From positions 5,408 through 12,528 of the forward strand of contig DLFY01000040.1 of the NCBI GenBank assembly GCA_002482415.1: a DNA stretch of 7,121 bases. The letters are read 5' to 3'. Of the stretch, positions 1-6,385 are shown piece after piece. Each line of letters starts with the position of its first letter. The first letter of the stretch is position 1. Below the pieces are notes generated by a model, which saw only the letters and a program-made list of their open reading frames with translations, had not been told where the DNA came from and searched no databases. The stretch is from Phycisphaerales bacterium UBA7708. GTDB taxonomy: Bacteria > Planctomycetota > Phycisphaerae > Sedimentisphaerales > Anaerohalosphaeraceae. The translations under genes and the position numbers were made by a program.

Positions 1-1164
1 ACGCCGTTCAACTTCCCGGCCATCAGTTCGCAGTGCGGCATCCTCGACACCTGCGGTTTCCCCAAAGACAGCTTCTATTATCTCAAATCGTGGTGGACAG
101 ACCAGCCGGTGCTGCACCTGTCGCCCCACTGGACCTGGCCGGGCAAAGAAGGTCAGGAGTTCACTGTCCGCTGCGACAGCAATTGCGACGAGGTGGAATT
201 ATTCTGCAACGACAAGAGCTTAGGCAAAAAGAAGATGGAAGCCAATTCGCATTTGGAATGGAAGGCGATCTATCAGCCGGGTGCCCTGCTGGCTCGCGGG
301 TACAAAAATGGCAAAGAAATCACTACCTGCCGCGTTGAAACCGCAGGCGAGCCAGCGGCCATTACGCTGACACCGTTTCGCAATACCCTCAAGGCTGATG
401 GTGAAGATGCGGCTATTATTACTGTCGAGATTCAGGATGCACAGGGGCGGAGGGTCCCCACAGCAGATAACGACATTACCTTTTCCATCGAAGGACCGGC
501 CAGTATTATCGGTGTCGGCAACGGCAATCCATCCTCACATGAACCCGATGTTTTTTTGACGCAGCGACCGATGCGGTCTGCGCCGGTGGGGAACTGGACG
601 TGGAAGAAAGTCGGCGATGCGCGCCGGAAAGACCTTGCAGAAATCGCCGCCGACTTTGACGATTCGGCCTGGGCAAAACACAACATCCGTTCCGAGACCG
701 GCCCGCTGACCTGGGATGAACATGGCATCTTTCGCAGCACAGCAGCCGTTTCTGAATCGGACCTTGCCGCAGATAAAGTTCTGCTGTCGTTTGGCTGTAT
801 TGACCAGCAAGGCTGGATTTATGTCAACGGGAAAGAGGCCGGCCAATCGATGGACTGGAGGGCCGCCCCGGCTATTGATATCAAATCCTTCCTGCATCCC
901 GGAACCAACTCTATCGCGGTCGCGGTGGTCAATTTTGATGGTCCGGGCGGCATTAACAAAGGGGCCTCGCTGCTGTTTCTGGAAAAGCCCATCCTGCCAA
1001 CGTGGAAACGCAAGACCTTCAACGGTCTGGCCCAGGTTATTATTCAATCTACCGGGCAGACAGGCGATATCACTGTGACCGGCGCAGGTGAAGGCCTGAA
1101 ACCGGCGGTGCTGAGAATCCCGGCTCAATCCGCAGCGCCACGCCCTTCAGTACCGGCGAAATAG
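1..1164 (+). CDS. GH2 beta-galactosidase-type glycoside hydrolase, C-terminal part (5' truncated by window)
   Basis: The frame is open from base 1 to the TAG at 1162-1164 (387 residues), so the start and the catalytic glutamates lie upstream. Residues 13-27 (GILDTCGFPKDSFYY) match the end of the TIM barrel in GH2 beta-galactosidases. Residues about 40-100 resemble DUF4982 (PHWTWPGKEG, then VELFCNDKSLGKKK). Residues about 121-183 form the Ig-like domain typical of these enzymes, ending in GVGNGNPSSHEPD. In relatives that motif is followed almost at once by the strand RKTFNGLAQVIIQS, but here that strand is only at about 337. The roughly 150 residues between (WTWKKVGDARRK, VLLSFGCIDQQGWIYVNGKE, FLHPGTNSIAVAVVN) look like a GH2 sugar-binding jelly roll inserted into the domain. 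The likely role is hydrolysis of beta-galactosides or related glycans outside the cytoplasm; the exact substrate cannot be read from this part. The family call is firm. Confidence 0.9.
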   Translation, partial: TPFNFPAISSQCGILDTCGFPKDSFYYLKSWWTDQPVLHLSPHWTWPGKEGQEFTVRCDSNCDEVELFCNDKSLGKKKMEANSHLEWKAIYQPGALLARGYKNGKEITTCRVETAGEPAAITLTPFRNTLKADGEDAAIITVEIQDAQGRRVPTADNDITFSIEGPASIIGVGNGNPSSHEPDVFLTQRPMRSAPVGNWTWKKVGDARRKDLAEIAADFDDSAWAKHNIRSETGPLTWDEHGIFRSTAAVSESDLAADKVLLSFGCIDQQGWIYVNGKEAGQSMDWRAAPAIDIKSFLHPGTNSIAVAVVNFDGPGGINKGASLLFLEKPILPTWKRKTFNGLAQVIIQSTGQTGDITVTGAGEGLKPAVLRIPAQSAAPRPSVPAK

Positions 1165-1176
1165 TCAGGCAAGACA

Positions 1177-1317
1177 ATGTATAGCAACATATATATACCC
1201 AACGGGTATGATTATTCCGCGAGCAAAAGAAGCAAGCGCTTGAAGCTGCTATACTTAGCCGCGACGAACCGGAAAATTTCAAGCAGGATCAGTATATATC
1301 CTATGCTTTGTAAATAA
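1177..1317 (+). CDS. Possible 46-residue basic small protein spanning repeat copy A
   Basis: ATG at 1177 opens a 46-codon frame ending in TAA at 1315-1317. The product begins MYSNIYIPNGYDYSASKRSK and continues with LKLLYLAAT and ISSRISIYPMLCK. It is rich in Lys and Arg, with no signal peptide and no family I recognise. Support is comparative: residues 7-40 lie in a 104-bp repeat whose second copy is at 6267-6370. Of the nine differences, seven fall at third positions of this frame, two at first and none at second; five of the eight changed codons are synonymous. Against it, only a weak purine-rich stretch precedes the ATG, and copy B keeps the frame open but has no nearby in-frame start. It may be a live small gene, or the remnant of a once-translated mobile unit. 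Confidence 0.3.
   Translation: MYSNIYIPNGYDYSASKRSKRLKLLYLAATNRKISSRISIYPMLCK
1195..1298 (+). repeat. 104-bp intergenic repeat, copy A
   Basis: This segment aligns without gaps to 6267-6370, with 95 of 104 positions identical. The first 42 bases and the last 14 are identical; the nine differences all lie between 1237 and 1284. It opens with the perfect inverted repeat ATACCC-AAC-GGGTAT (1195-1209). In this copy the edges also carry ATATATAC / GTATATAT as terminal inverted sequence. It starts 31 bp after the GH2 stop codon and lies in the same orientation as the flanking genes. The size and intergenic siting suggest a dispersed element of MITE or REP type, but no transposase or clear target-site duplication is visible. 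Confidence 0.85.
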
Positions 1318-1324
1318 TTTTACA
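1309..1324. promoter_or_regulatory. Inverted repeat TGTAAA-TAAT-TTTACA upstream of the sigma gene
   Basis: A perfect 6-bp inverted repeat with a 4-bp spacer lies about 65 bp ahead of the sigma factor start. The sequence TTTTACA at its right edge recurs at 1329-1335, exactly 11 bp (about one helical turn) later. This is a plausible protein-binding site controlling the sigma/anti-sigma operon. It is short and AT-rich, so chance is a real alternative. Confidence 0.3.
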
Positions 1325-1339
1325 GGGTTTTTACACTTT

Positions 1340-1371
1340 TTTGTCAACCTTTTGGGTACCATGTTTGTCAA
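1340..1371 (+). promoter_or_regulatory. Paired TTTGTCAA direct repeats before the sigma gene
   Basis: TTTGTCAA occurs at 1340-1347 and again at 1364-1371, 24 bp apart, directly upstream of and touching the Shine-Dalgarno sequence of the sigma gene. They could be promoter elements or an operator for autoregulation. No convincing housekeeping -35/-10 pair was found in this gap, which would fit an alternative-sigma promoter, but I cannot assign the boxes. Confidence 0.25.
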
Positions 1372-1377
1372 AGGAGA
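1370..1377 (+). promoter_or_regulatory. Shine-Dalgarno sequence that decides the sigma factor start
   Basis: AAAGGAGA lies here. The distance from GGAG to the TTG at 1388 is 11 nt, an acceptable spacing. The ATG at 1361 lies in front of it and the ATG at 1400 is 23 nt beyond it. The TTG at 1388 is therefore the best-supported start. Confidence 0.55.
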
Positions 1378-1387
1378 TAGAACGGGA

Positions 1388-1990
1388 TTGACAAATAACA
1401 TGGAATACAGCGACCGAATTCTGATAGAGTCACATTTGAACGGCAAAGCTGACGCCTTCGAGACCCTCATCCGGCGTCACGGGCCTGCCGTGTACGGATA
1501 TCTTGTCAAAATGGTCAAAGACACCAATAAAGCCGATGATTTGTTTCAGGAGACCTTCCGAAGAGCCTTTGAGAAGGTGGGGGATTTTCGCGGGACGGAC
1601 TTAAGGCCGTGGATTTACGCGATAGCCACCAACACTGCCATCAACAGCTTCCGCAAAGAAAAACAGACGCACACCCTATCGTTGAACAGTGATGCCGACT
1701 GCGCGGATGGCAGACATTGCCTGAGTGCTGACCAGATTGCCTCAAGCAGTGAGATGGAACCGTCGGCGATTGCCCTTGCCGAAGAACGCCGGCGGGATGT
1801 CCGGCAGGCCTTGATGAGACTGCCGGAACAGCAGCGGATTACGCTGGTTTTAAACTATTATCAAAAATTGAGTTACAAGCAAATCGCAGAGACATTGAAT
1901 TGTTCCATCGGGACTGTCAAGACCACGATGTTCCGGGCACTGAAGCGGCTGGCGGTCTTGCTGCCTGACGGAGGCGAAGGACAGATATGA
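1388..1990 (+). CDS. ECF-type (sigma-70 family) RNA polymerase sigma factor
   Basis: From TTG 1388 the product is 200 residues, the usual size of an ECF sigma factor. Region 2 covers residues about 8-85, with the core-binding DDLFQETF block near 51-57 and the WIYAIATNTAINSFRKEK stretch that forms the -10 recognition part. A polar linker follows. Region 4 covers about 135-192 (LPEQQRITLVLNYYQKLSY), with a helix-turn-helix QIAETLNCSIGTVKTTMFRA that reads the -35 element. There is no extra C-terminal domain. TTG was chosen because AAAGGAGA sits 11 nt upstream; ATG 1400 (MEYSDRIL) is the alternative and would remove only four residues. The stop overlaps the next gene's start (ATGA at 1987-1990), so sigma and anti-sigma are almost certainly co-transcribed and translationally coupled. 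The target promoters are not known; autoregulation is likely from family habit. Confidence 0.95.
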   Translation: MTNNMEYSDRILIESHLNGKADAFETLIRRHGPAVYGYLVKMVKDTNKADDLFQETFRRAFEKVGDFRGTDLRPWIYAIATNTAINSFRKEKQTHTLSLNSDADCADGRHCLSADQIASSSEMEPSAIALAEERRRDVRQALMRLPEQQRITLVLNYYQKLSYKQIAETLNCSIGTVKTTMFRALKRLAVLLPDGGEGQI

Positions 1991-4900
1991 AATCTCATCT
2001 GACCCAGGATAACCTGATTCAATATCAATTCGACCTGCTGGAGGAAGCCCAGCGGCAGGAGGCTGCCGCACATTTGAATGAATGCAGCTTGTGCCGTCAA
2101 AAGCTGGAAGGACTCCGGCGGCAATTTTCGACACTGGATGTATTGAATAATGAGGATGCGACTTTGCCGGATGAACTGATCCAGAAGACACTCGCGTCAC
2201 TCCGTCAGACAAAACCCCTGCCGACAGTGACACCCTGGACAGGATTAAAGTGGATGGCGCCGGCGGCGGTGATTCTGCTTGCAGCGGGGGTGCTTTTTGT
2301 TGTGCAATCCTATTGGCAGGATTCGGCACAGAAAATCGAGGATAAATCGGTGGCTCACAGCCTGACGCGGTCAGCAGCCCCGATGGCACCTGAACCTGTC
2401 GCCATAAAAACCGAAGGTCTTGCCTCTGTTGGAGTTCCTGCGACGGCAAAGATTATCCCGCAGGAAGATATTCCGGACAAGCCCCCCTTCGCCCCGGCCA
2501 GTGCGATAGAACTGGTGGTTTTGCCCAAGCCCGACCAGATGCAGGTGACCATTTACAACTCCGCCGACCTGACGCTGGTGCGGGATACCCGCAGGCTGAC
2601 GCTCAAGGCCGGGTGGAACTGGCTGCAGTTCATGTGGGCCAAGACGATGATTGATCCGACGTCGCTGTCGCTGCGGCCGCTGGAGCATGCCGACAAAATC
2701 GATGTTCAGCAGCTTGTTTACCCCGCACGGCTTCAGGATATCGGCCGGTGGCTGATTCGCTCGGAGGTCGAGGGTTCCGTGTCGTTCGAGATTACCTACT
2801 TTATCAGCGGGCTATCGTGGCGGGCGTTTTATGAGGGCATAATCAGCCCCGACGAAAAAACCATGCAATTGAAAAATTATGTCCGGGTGCAGAATAACTC
2901 CGGTCAGGATTATGAAAACGTCCAGACCCGGCTGATTATCGGGCAGGTGCATTTGCTGGATCAAATTTCGCTTTTGGCCGGGCGGCAATATCCCTATGGG
3001 CCGGAAGTGGAATCGGGGGAATTGGAAAGTCTAAGCCGTGGAGCGAAGCTTAAAGGACTCCGTGATAAAGACGGTCAGGAATTGTTTGATTCATTTGGAT
3101 TGGAAGTGAACGGTCCGATGTGGGGCAGGATGGGGGGCATGGGCGGCGGAGCCTTTTATTATGATTTCAAAACGATTGCCAAAGAGGGTCTAAGTGAATA
3201 TTTTCTTTATACCATTGAAGGCACCGAGGACCTGCCTAACGAATGGGCCAAGCGGCTGCCTTCGCTGGATGTGTCGGATATTCCCATCAAGAGCCTGTAT
3301 AAATATGATGAAGACCGTTACGGCACACAGACGATACGTTTGGTCTCGTTTGCCAACGATTCGGAGCATAAACTCGGCACCACCCCCCTGCCCAACGGCA
3401 CGATGAAACTGTACCGGCAGGTCAACGACCAGCAGAATACCTCTTATGTCGGCGGTGCGGATATCAAGTATATCCCGGTCAACGAAGCGGTGGAACTCAA
3501 CCTCGGGGCCGATACGCTGGTCAAGGTGGAACCAGTGCTGATGGACAGCCGGACGGAGAATTATTTGTTTAATGACAAGGGCGACATTGCCGGCTGGGAT
3601 GAAATCGAGACCTGGCAAATCAAGCTGACCAATACGCGGGATATTCCGGCGGACTTTGAGGTCACGCGGAATTTTAATACGGATTCGTGGGATTTGATAT
3701 TCAGTGCTGATTTGTCGTCAGATCAATCAAATGTAGAATATGTCAAGCACGATGCACAACATGGGCGGTTTACAGCTCATGTTCAGGCTCGTACAACCAG
3801 ATGCTTTGATTATGTTCTGACAAAGCGGGTGGGTACTCGGAAAGAGCAACGGGCAAGCGAGCAGCAAGAAACAGTTGCCCCTCAGATACAGACTATTTCC
3901 ACAGGAACTGGCTTATCAGAAAATTTAGATAAAGACTCTGCACCCGTGCTGGAAATGACCGAACAGGATAAAAACCTGATGGCTCGGCTTGAGCAAAAGG
4001 TGAGTCTCAATCTAAAAGAAGAGATGGCATTTATCGACTGCATCCATGCGGTAAGCCAGGCGGTAACGCCGCATCTACCGATTCTGATTGCATCGGCAGA
4101 CCTCATCGAGAATGCTTTCGTTGAGCCTGGGTCTGAAATCACACTTCATCCTGATGAGTATTCCGACATTACCCTTGCCTCTGCATTGGACAAAATACTG
4201 GACTCCGCAAGCAACAACAACGCTACACATGTCACATACGCTACATCTGATGGGGTAATATGGATTATTTCTTCAGAGATGATGAAAGCATTTTGGTCTC
4301 ATCCTGTCATGGATGCTTCATCGTTAATGCAGATCAATGAAAACAGCCGCTTGAAAGATCAATTAAAACAGTCAATCACAGTCAGTCTATTTCGTGAGGA
4401 CATGACCTTCGGCAAAGCCATTGAAGAGCTTCGCACATCCGTGGAGCCGCATCTGACGATTGTGGTCATAGATAAAGAACTCAGCGAGAATTTTTTTATT
4501 ACTCCCGACAGTCCGCTGGGAGGCTTCACGACAGAATCCGTTTCTGTTCCAGCCGAGTCTGCTCTTAAAATGATTTTAACTTTGGCAAAATCTTCTTTCC
4601 CCGATGAACATTTATGCTATGTCGTAGATGAGGACGTGATTATTGTATTAACCCGGAATACCAACCTGATCCGTTATTATTACGATAATCCAGCAAAGAA
4701 AACGAAATTAGGCTCTGGTTTAAGTCCGGAGATTCATGTGGCTTTGAAACAGAAAATCAGCCTCTCTGAACTGGGAAAGAATCCCACTTTTAAACAGGCG
4801 ATTGATGTACTCAGCAAAGCGGCTGGGACAGCCCTTAAATTTGATGTAAAATGGGAACAGCTCTATCGCAAGGCATTTATAAAGCCGGATATGCCTATTG

Positions 4901-5091
4901 AAATAAGCGGTATGAATACCATACAGTCCATTTCTCTGGATAAAGCTCTTCTCCTGATACTGTTTGGTATTCCAACGAAACCCTGGCATGAAGTCTACTA
5001 TAGGATTGACAGAGATACCCTTGTTATTGCCACAAACGATTATTTTGAAGATGGATTGGATTCTGTGGATGCTTCGGATGTGGAGCAATAA
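1987..5091 (+). CDS. Membrane-bound zinc-finger anti-sigma factor fused to DUF4139 and three STN-like repeats
   Basis: This is a 1034-residue protein; AAGGA sits 5 nt before the ATG. Residues 1-75 form a zinc-binding anti-sigma domain with the signature H29-x3-C33-x2-C36. A single membrane helix spans about 89-107 (APAAVILLAAGVLFVV), putting the head in the cytoplasm and the rest outside it. After a proline-rich linker, residues about 173-240 (IELVVLPK, then IYNSADLTLVRD) match the mature N-terminus of the DUF4139 protein at 6393. DUF4139 proper runs about 265-615 (GLSWRAFYEG, YVRVQNNSGQDYENVQTRLI), with a glycine-rich GRMGGMGGGA insert at 380-389. A linker leads to three diverged repeats of about 100 residues, at about 664-762, 788-891 and 912-1018. 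Each follows the secretin/TonB short N-terminal pattern: an LxQxV/ISL strand, a helix, an FV/IxPxxP-like turn, a SALxxIL helix and a V-x-x-D-x-V-I-I-type strand. DNA for the repeats is visibly AT-richer than for DUF4139. Sigma sequestration is firm by context; the sensed signal is unknown. Confidence 0.85.
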   Translation: MKSHLTQDNLIQYQFDLLEEAQRQEAAAHLNECSLCRQKLEGLRRQFSTLDVLNNEDATLPDELIQKTLASLRQTKPLPTVTPWTGLKWMAPAAVILLAAGVLFVVQSYWQDSAQKIEDKSVAHSLTRSAAPMAPEPVAIKTEGLASVGVPATAKIIPQEDIPDKPPFAPASAIELVVLPKPDQMQVTIYNSADLTLVRDTRRLTLKAGWNWLQFMWAKTMIDPTSLSLRPLEHADKIDVQQLVYPARLQDIGRWLIRSEVEGSVSFEITYFISGLSWRAFYEGIISPDEKTMQLKNYVRVQNNSGQDYENVQTRLIIGQVHLLDQISLLAGRQYPYGPEVESGELESLSRGAKLKGLRDKDGQELFDSFGLEVNGPMWGRMGGMGGGAFYYDFKTIAKEGLSEYFLYTIEGTEDLPNEWAKRLPSLDVSDIPIKSLYKYDEDRYGTQTIRLVSFANDSEHKLGTTPLPNGTMKLYRQVNDQQNTSYVGGADIKYIPVNEAVELNLGADTLVKVEPVLMDSRTENYLFNDKGDIAGWDEIETWQIKLTNTRDIPADFEVTRNFNTDSWDLIFSADLSSDQSNVEYVKHDAQHGRFTAHVQARTTRCFDYVLTKRVGTRKEQRASEQQETVAPQIQTISTGTGLSENLDKDSAPVLEMTEQDKNLMARLEQKVSLNLKEEMAFIDCIHAVSQAVTPHLPILIASADLIENAFVEPGSEITLHPDEYSDITLASALDKILDSASNNNATHVTYATSDGVIWIISSEMMKAFWSHPVMDASSLMQINENSRLKDQLKQSITVSLFREDMTFGKAIEELRTSVEPHLTIVVIDKELSENFFITPDSPLGGFTTESVSVPAESALKMILTLAKSSFPDEHLCYVVDEDVIIVLTRNTNLIRYYYDNPAKKTKLGSGLSPEIHVALKQKISLSELGKNPTFKQAIDVLSKAAGTALKFDVKWEQLYRKAFIKPDMPIEISGMNTIQSISLDKALLLILFGIPTKPWHEVYYRIDRDTLVIATNDYFEDGLDSVDASDVEQ
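3199..3228 (+). repeat. 30-bp exact direct repeat shared by two DUF4139 genes (copy 1)
   Basis: These 30 bases encode the YFLYTIEGTE stretch of DUF4139 and match 7092-7121 exactly. The bases just before differ at synonymous positions (GAA versus GAG for Glu). Sequence between the same two genes is otherwise scattered with third-position changes, so an exact run this long is locally unusual. Confidence 0.8.
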
Positions 5092-5127
5092 AGATAACGT
5101 GAAAACTTTTAATACAGGAGCACGATT

Positions 5128-6267
5128 ATGAAAAAAGTGATTGGAATTATGATTGGTTTATGTATCTGTTCGGCTGCCGTCCAGGCGCGGACCAAGCTGG
5201 TTGCCCTGCCGCAGCGGGATGCGACGGTGATTCGGCTGGACAACCCGGCCGTGACGCTGATTGAGGAAGAGCGGATACTGACGCTGCAAAAAGGCCTGAA
5301 CAAGGTCGATTTTTCGTGGCAAGCTGTTTTTGTTGAAGCCGATTCCATCCGCCTGACGATTCTGGACCATCCGGACAAGGTCAAGCTGCTCAATATCAGC
5401 TACCCGCCGGGGGAAGCGGCGCTGGTGTGGGAGATTGCCTCCGAAGGCGACTATGCCGAAACCGTGCGCATCAGCTATCTGCTGTACAATATCGACCGGC
5501 TGGTAACGTACAAGGCCGTCGCGGACAAAGACGAGTCCAGGCTGGACCTGAAAAGCTACCTGATCCTGCGGAATTTTTCCGGCGAGGATTTTGATAAGGC
5601 CAAAATTACACTGGATTACGGGGATGCCTTCGAAGTGAGTACCGCTCATGAGGAAACTAAGCAGATGCTGTTTCTCAAGGCCCCGACGGTGCCTGTCACC
5701 AAGGTCTGGACCTGGGATTCGGCACGACTGCCGTGGGACCCGGAACAAGTCGAAAACCAGAATATCGGCATCCCGGTCAGTTATCGCATATTCAATAATA
5801 AAGACAGCGGGCTGGGACAATTTGCGATGTGGGGCGGCAAGACCCGCCTGTTTCAGGATGACGGCCACGAAAGCACGATCTTCCTGGGCGAGGACAACGC
5901 GACCATCATCCCCGTGGGTCAGAAGGCGGAGCTGTATATCGGTGACAGCCGGGATATCGTAGTCACGCAGCGCAAGATGAAGGATGCCCAGATCAATGTC
6001 CGGCGGAACAATGGCGGCGGCGTGGTGCTGTTTGATACCGATGAGCTGATTACGGCCAAGATTGAGAACTTCAAGGATAAGCCCGCAGTGCTGACGATGA
6101 TACAGCACATCCCCGGCCAGTGGGAGATGGAAGAATGCAACATGGAATACAAGCGGAAAGATGCTTCGACGCTGGAGTTTGAGATTCAACTGCCGGCACG
6201 CGACGACAAAGGACCCGCGACGAAGGAACTGACCATGCATTATCACCGGCGGAATGTCAGGCCATAA
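5128..6267 (+). CDS. Secreted DUF4139-type protein of unknown function
   Basis: The product is 379 residues. AGGAG at 5116-5120 lies 7 nt before the ATG, and the gene starts 36 bp after the anti-sigma gene, so it is probably in the same operon. Residues 1-20 are a signal peptide with a likely cleavage site AVQA|RTK; the cysteines at 12 and 14 do not sit in a proper lipobox. The mature start (KLVALPQRDATVI, then LTLQKGLNKVDFSW) aligns with the starts of the DUF4139 regions in both neighbours. The central ISYLLYNIDRLVTYKA and LKSYLILRNFSGEDFDKAKITL blocks correspond to the DUF4139 core. The tail (KIENFKDKPAVLTMIQHIPG, LTMHYHRR) is the beta-rich C-terminal part of the family. It is shorter and more diverged than the paralog at 6393 and has no STN-like extension. 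No catalytic motif is evident; a periplasmic or surface structural or binding role is a guess. Confidence 0.85.
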   Translation: MKKVIGIMIGLCICSAAVQARTKLVALPQRDATVIRLDNPAVTLIEEERILTLQKGLNKVDFSWQAVFVEADSIRLTILDHPDKVKLLNISYPPGEAALVWEIASEGDYAETVRISYLLYNIDRLVTYKAVADKDESRLDLKSYLILRNFSGEDFDKAKITLDYGDAFEVSTAHEETKQMLFLKAPTVPVTKVWTWDSARLPWDPEQVENQNIGIPVSYRIFNNKDSGLGQFAMWGGKTRLFQDDGHESTIFLGEDNATIIPVGQKAELYIGDSRDIVVTQRKMKDAQINVRRNNGGGVVLFDTDELITAKIENFKDKPAVLTMIQHIPGQWEMEECNMEYKRKDASTLEFEIQLPARDDKGPATKELTMHYHRRNVRP

Positions 6268-6370
6268 TACCCAACGGGTATGATTATTCCGCGAGCAAAA
6301 GAAGCAAGTGGTTAAAGCTACTGTACTTAGCCGCGACGAAACGAGAAATTTCAAGTAGGATCAGTATATA
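6267..6370 (+). repeat. 104-bp intergenic repeat, copy B
   Basis: This is the second copy of the element at 1195-1298: 104 bases, no gaps, nine differences. It begins on the last base of the TAA of the preceding gene and ends 22 bp before the next start, so it makes up 103 of the 125 bp between the two genes. The ATACCC-AAC-GGGTAT inverted repeat is intact at 6267-6281. The reading frame that runs through copy A is also open here, ending at TAA 6369-6371, but has no in-frame start nearby. The outer ATATATAC part of the terminal inverted sequence seen in copy A is not conserved here. If the operon continues across this gap, the element is transcribed as an inter-cistronic leader. Confidence 0.85.
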
Positions 6371-6380
6371 AGGTAACAAT

Positions 6381-6385
6381 TGGAG
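6381..6385 (+). promoter_or_regulatory. Shine-Dalgarno for the 3' DUF4139 gene
   Basis: TGGAG lies 7 nt before the ATG at 6393 and 11 bp past the end of repeat copy B. It supports this start for a gene that has no stop codon in the window. Confidence 0.5.

Noticed and set aside
1165..1194. Rho-independent terminator after the GH2 gene
   Set aside because: No GC-rich hairpin followed by a T tract is visible here; the ATACCC/GGGTAT palindrome in the repeat has a short loop and no T run after it.
1195..1282. Minus-strand peptide shared by both repeat copies (CFFCSRNNHTRWV motif)
   Set aside because: The shared motif comes from the part of the repeat that is identical in DNA. Where the copies differ, all seven changed codons are non-synonymous in this frame, opposite to what a conserved protein would show.
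1237..1288. RNA stem GCTTGAA / TTCAAGC inside repeat copy A
   Set aside because: The arms pair perfectly in copy A, but copy B has changes in both arms that break pairing instead of compensating, so a conserved stem is not supported.
1352..1387. Longer sigma factor reading from TTG 1352 or ATG 1361
   Set aside because: Both starts lie upstream of the AAAGGAGA sequence and have no ribosome-binding site of their own; the extra residues do not resemble sigma region 2.
1388..1393. TTGACA as a housekeeping -35 box
   Set aside because: It falls on the proposed sigma start codon and no suitable -10 lies 16-18 bp downstream ahead of another gene start.
5128..5187. Lipoprotein signal in the DUF4139 protein at 5128 (cysteines 12 and 14)
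   Set aside because: Neither cysteine is preceded by a small residue at -1 in a lipobox context, and a good signal peptidase I site (AVQA) follows.
5158..6354. A 398-codon open frame on the minus strand opposite the DUF4139 gene
   Set aside because: It lies antisense to a gene with a clear signal peptide, ribosome-binding site and homology. Its product has no recognisable domain and it starts with TTG inside repeat copy B. It is a shadow of the codon bias of the + strand gene.
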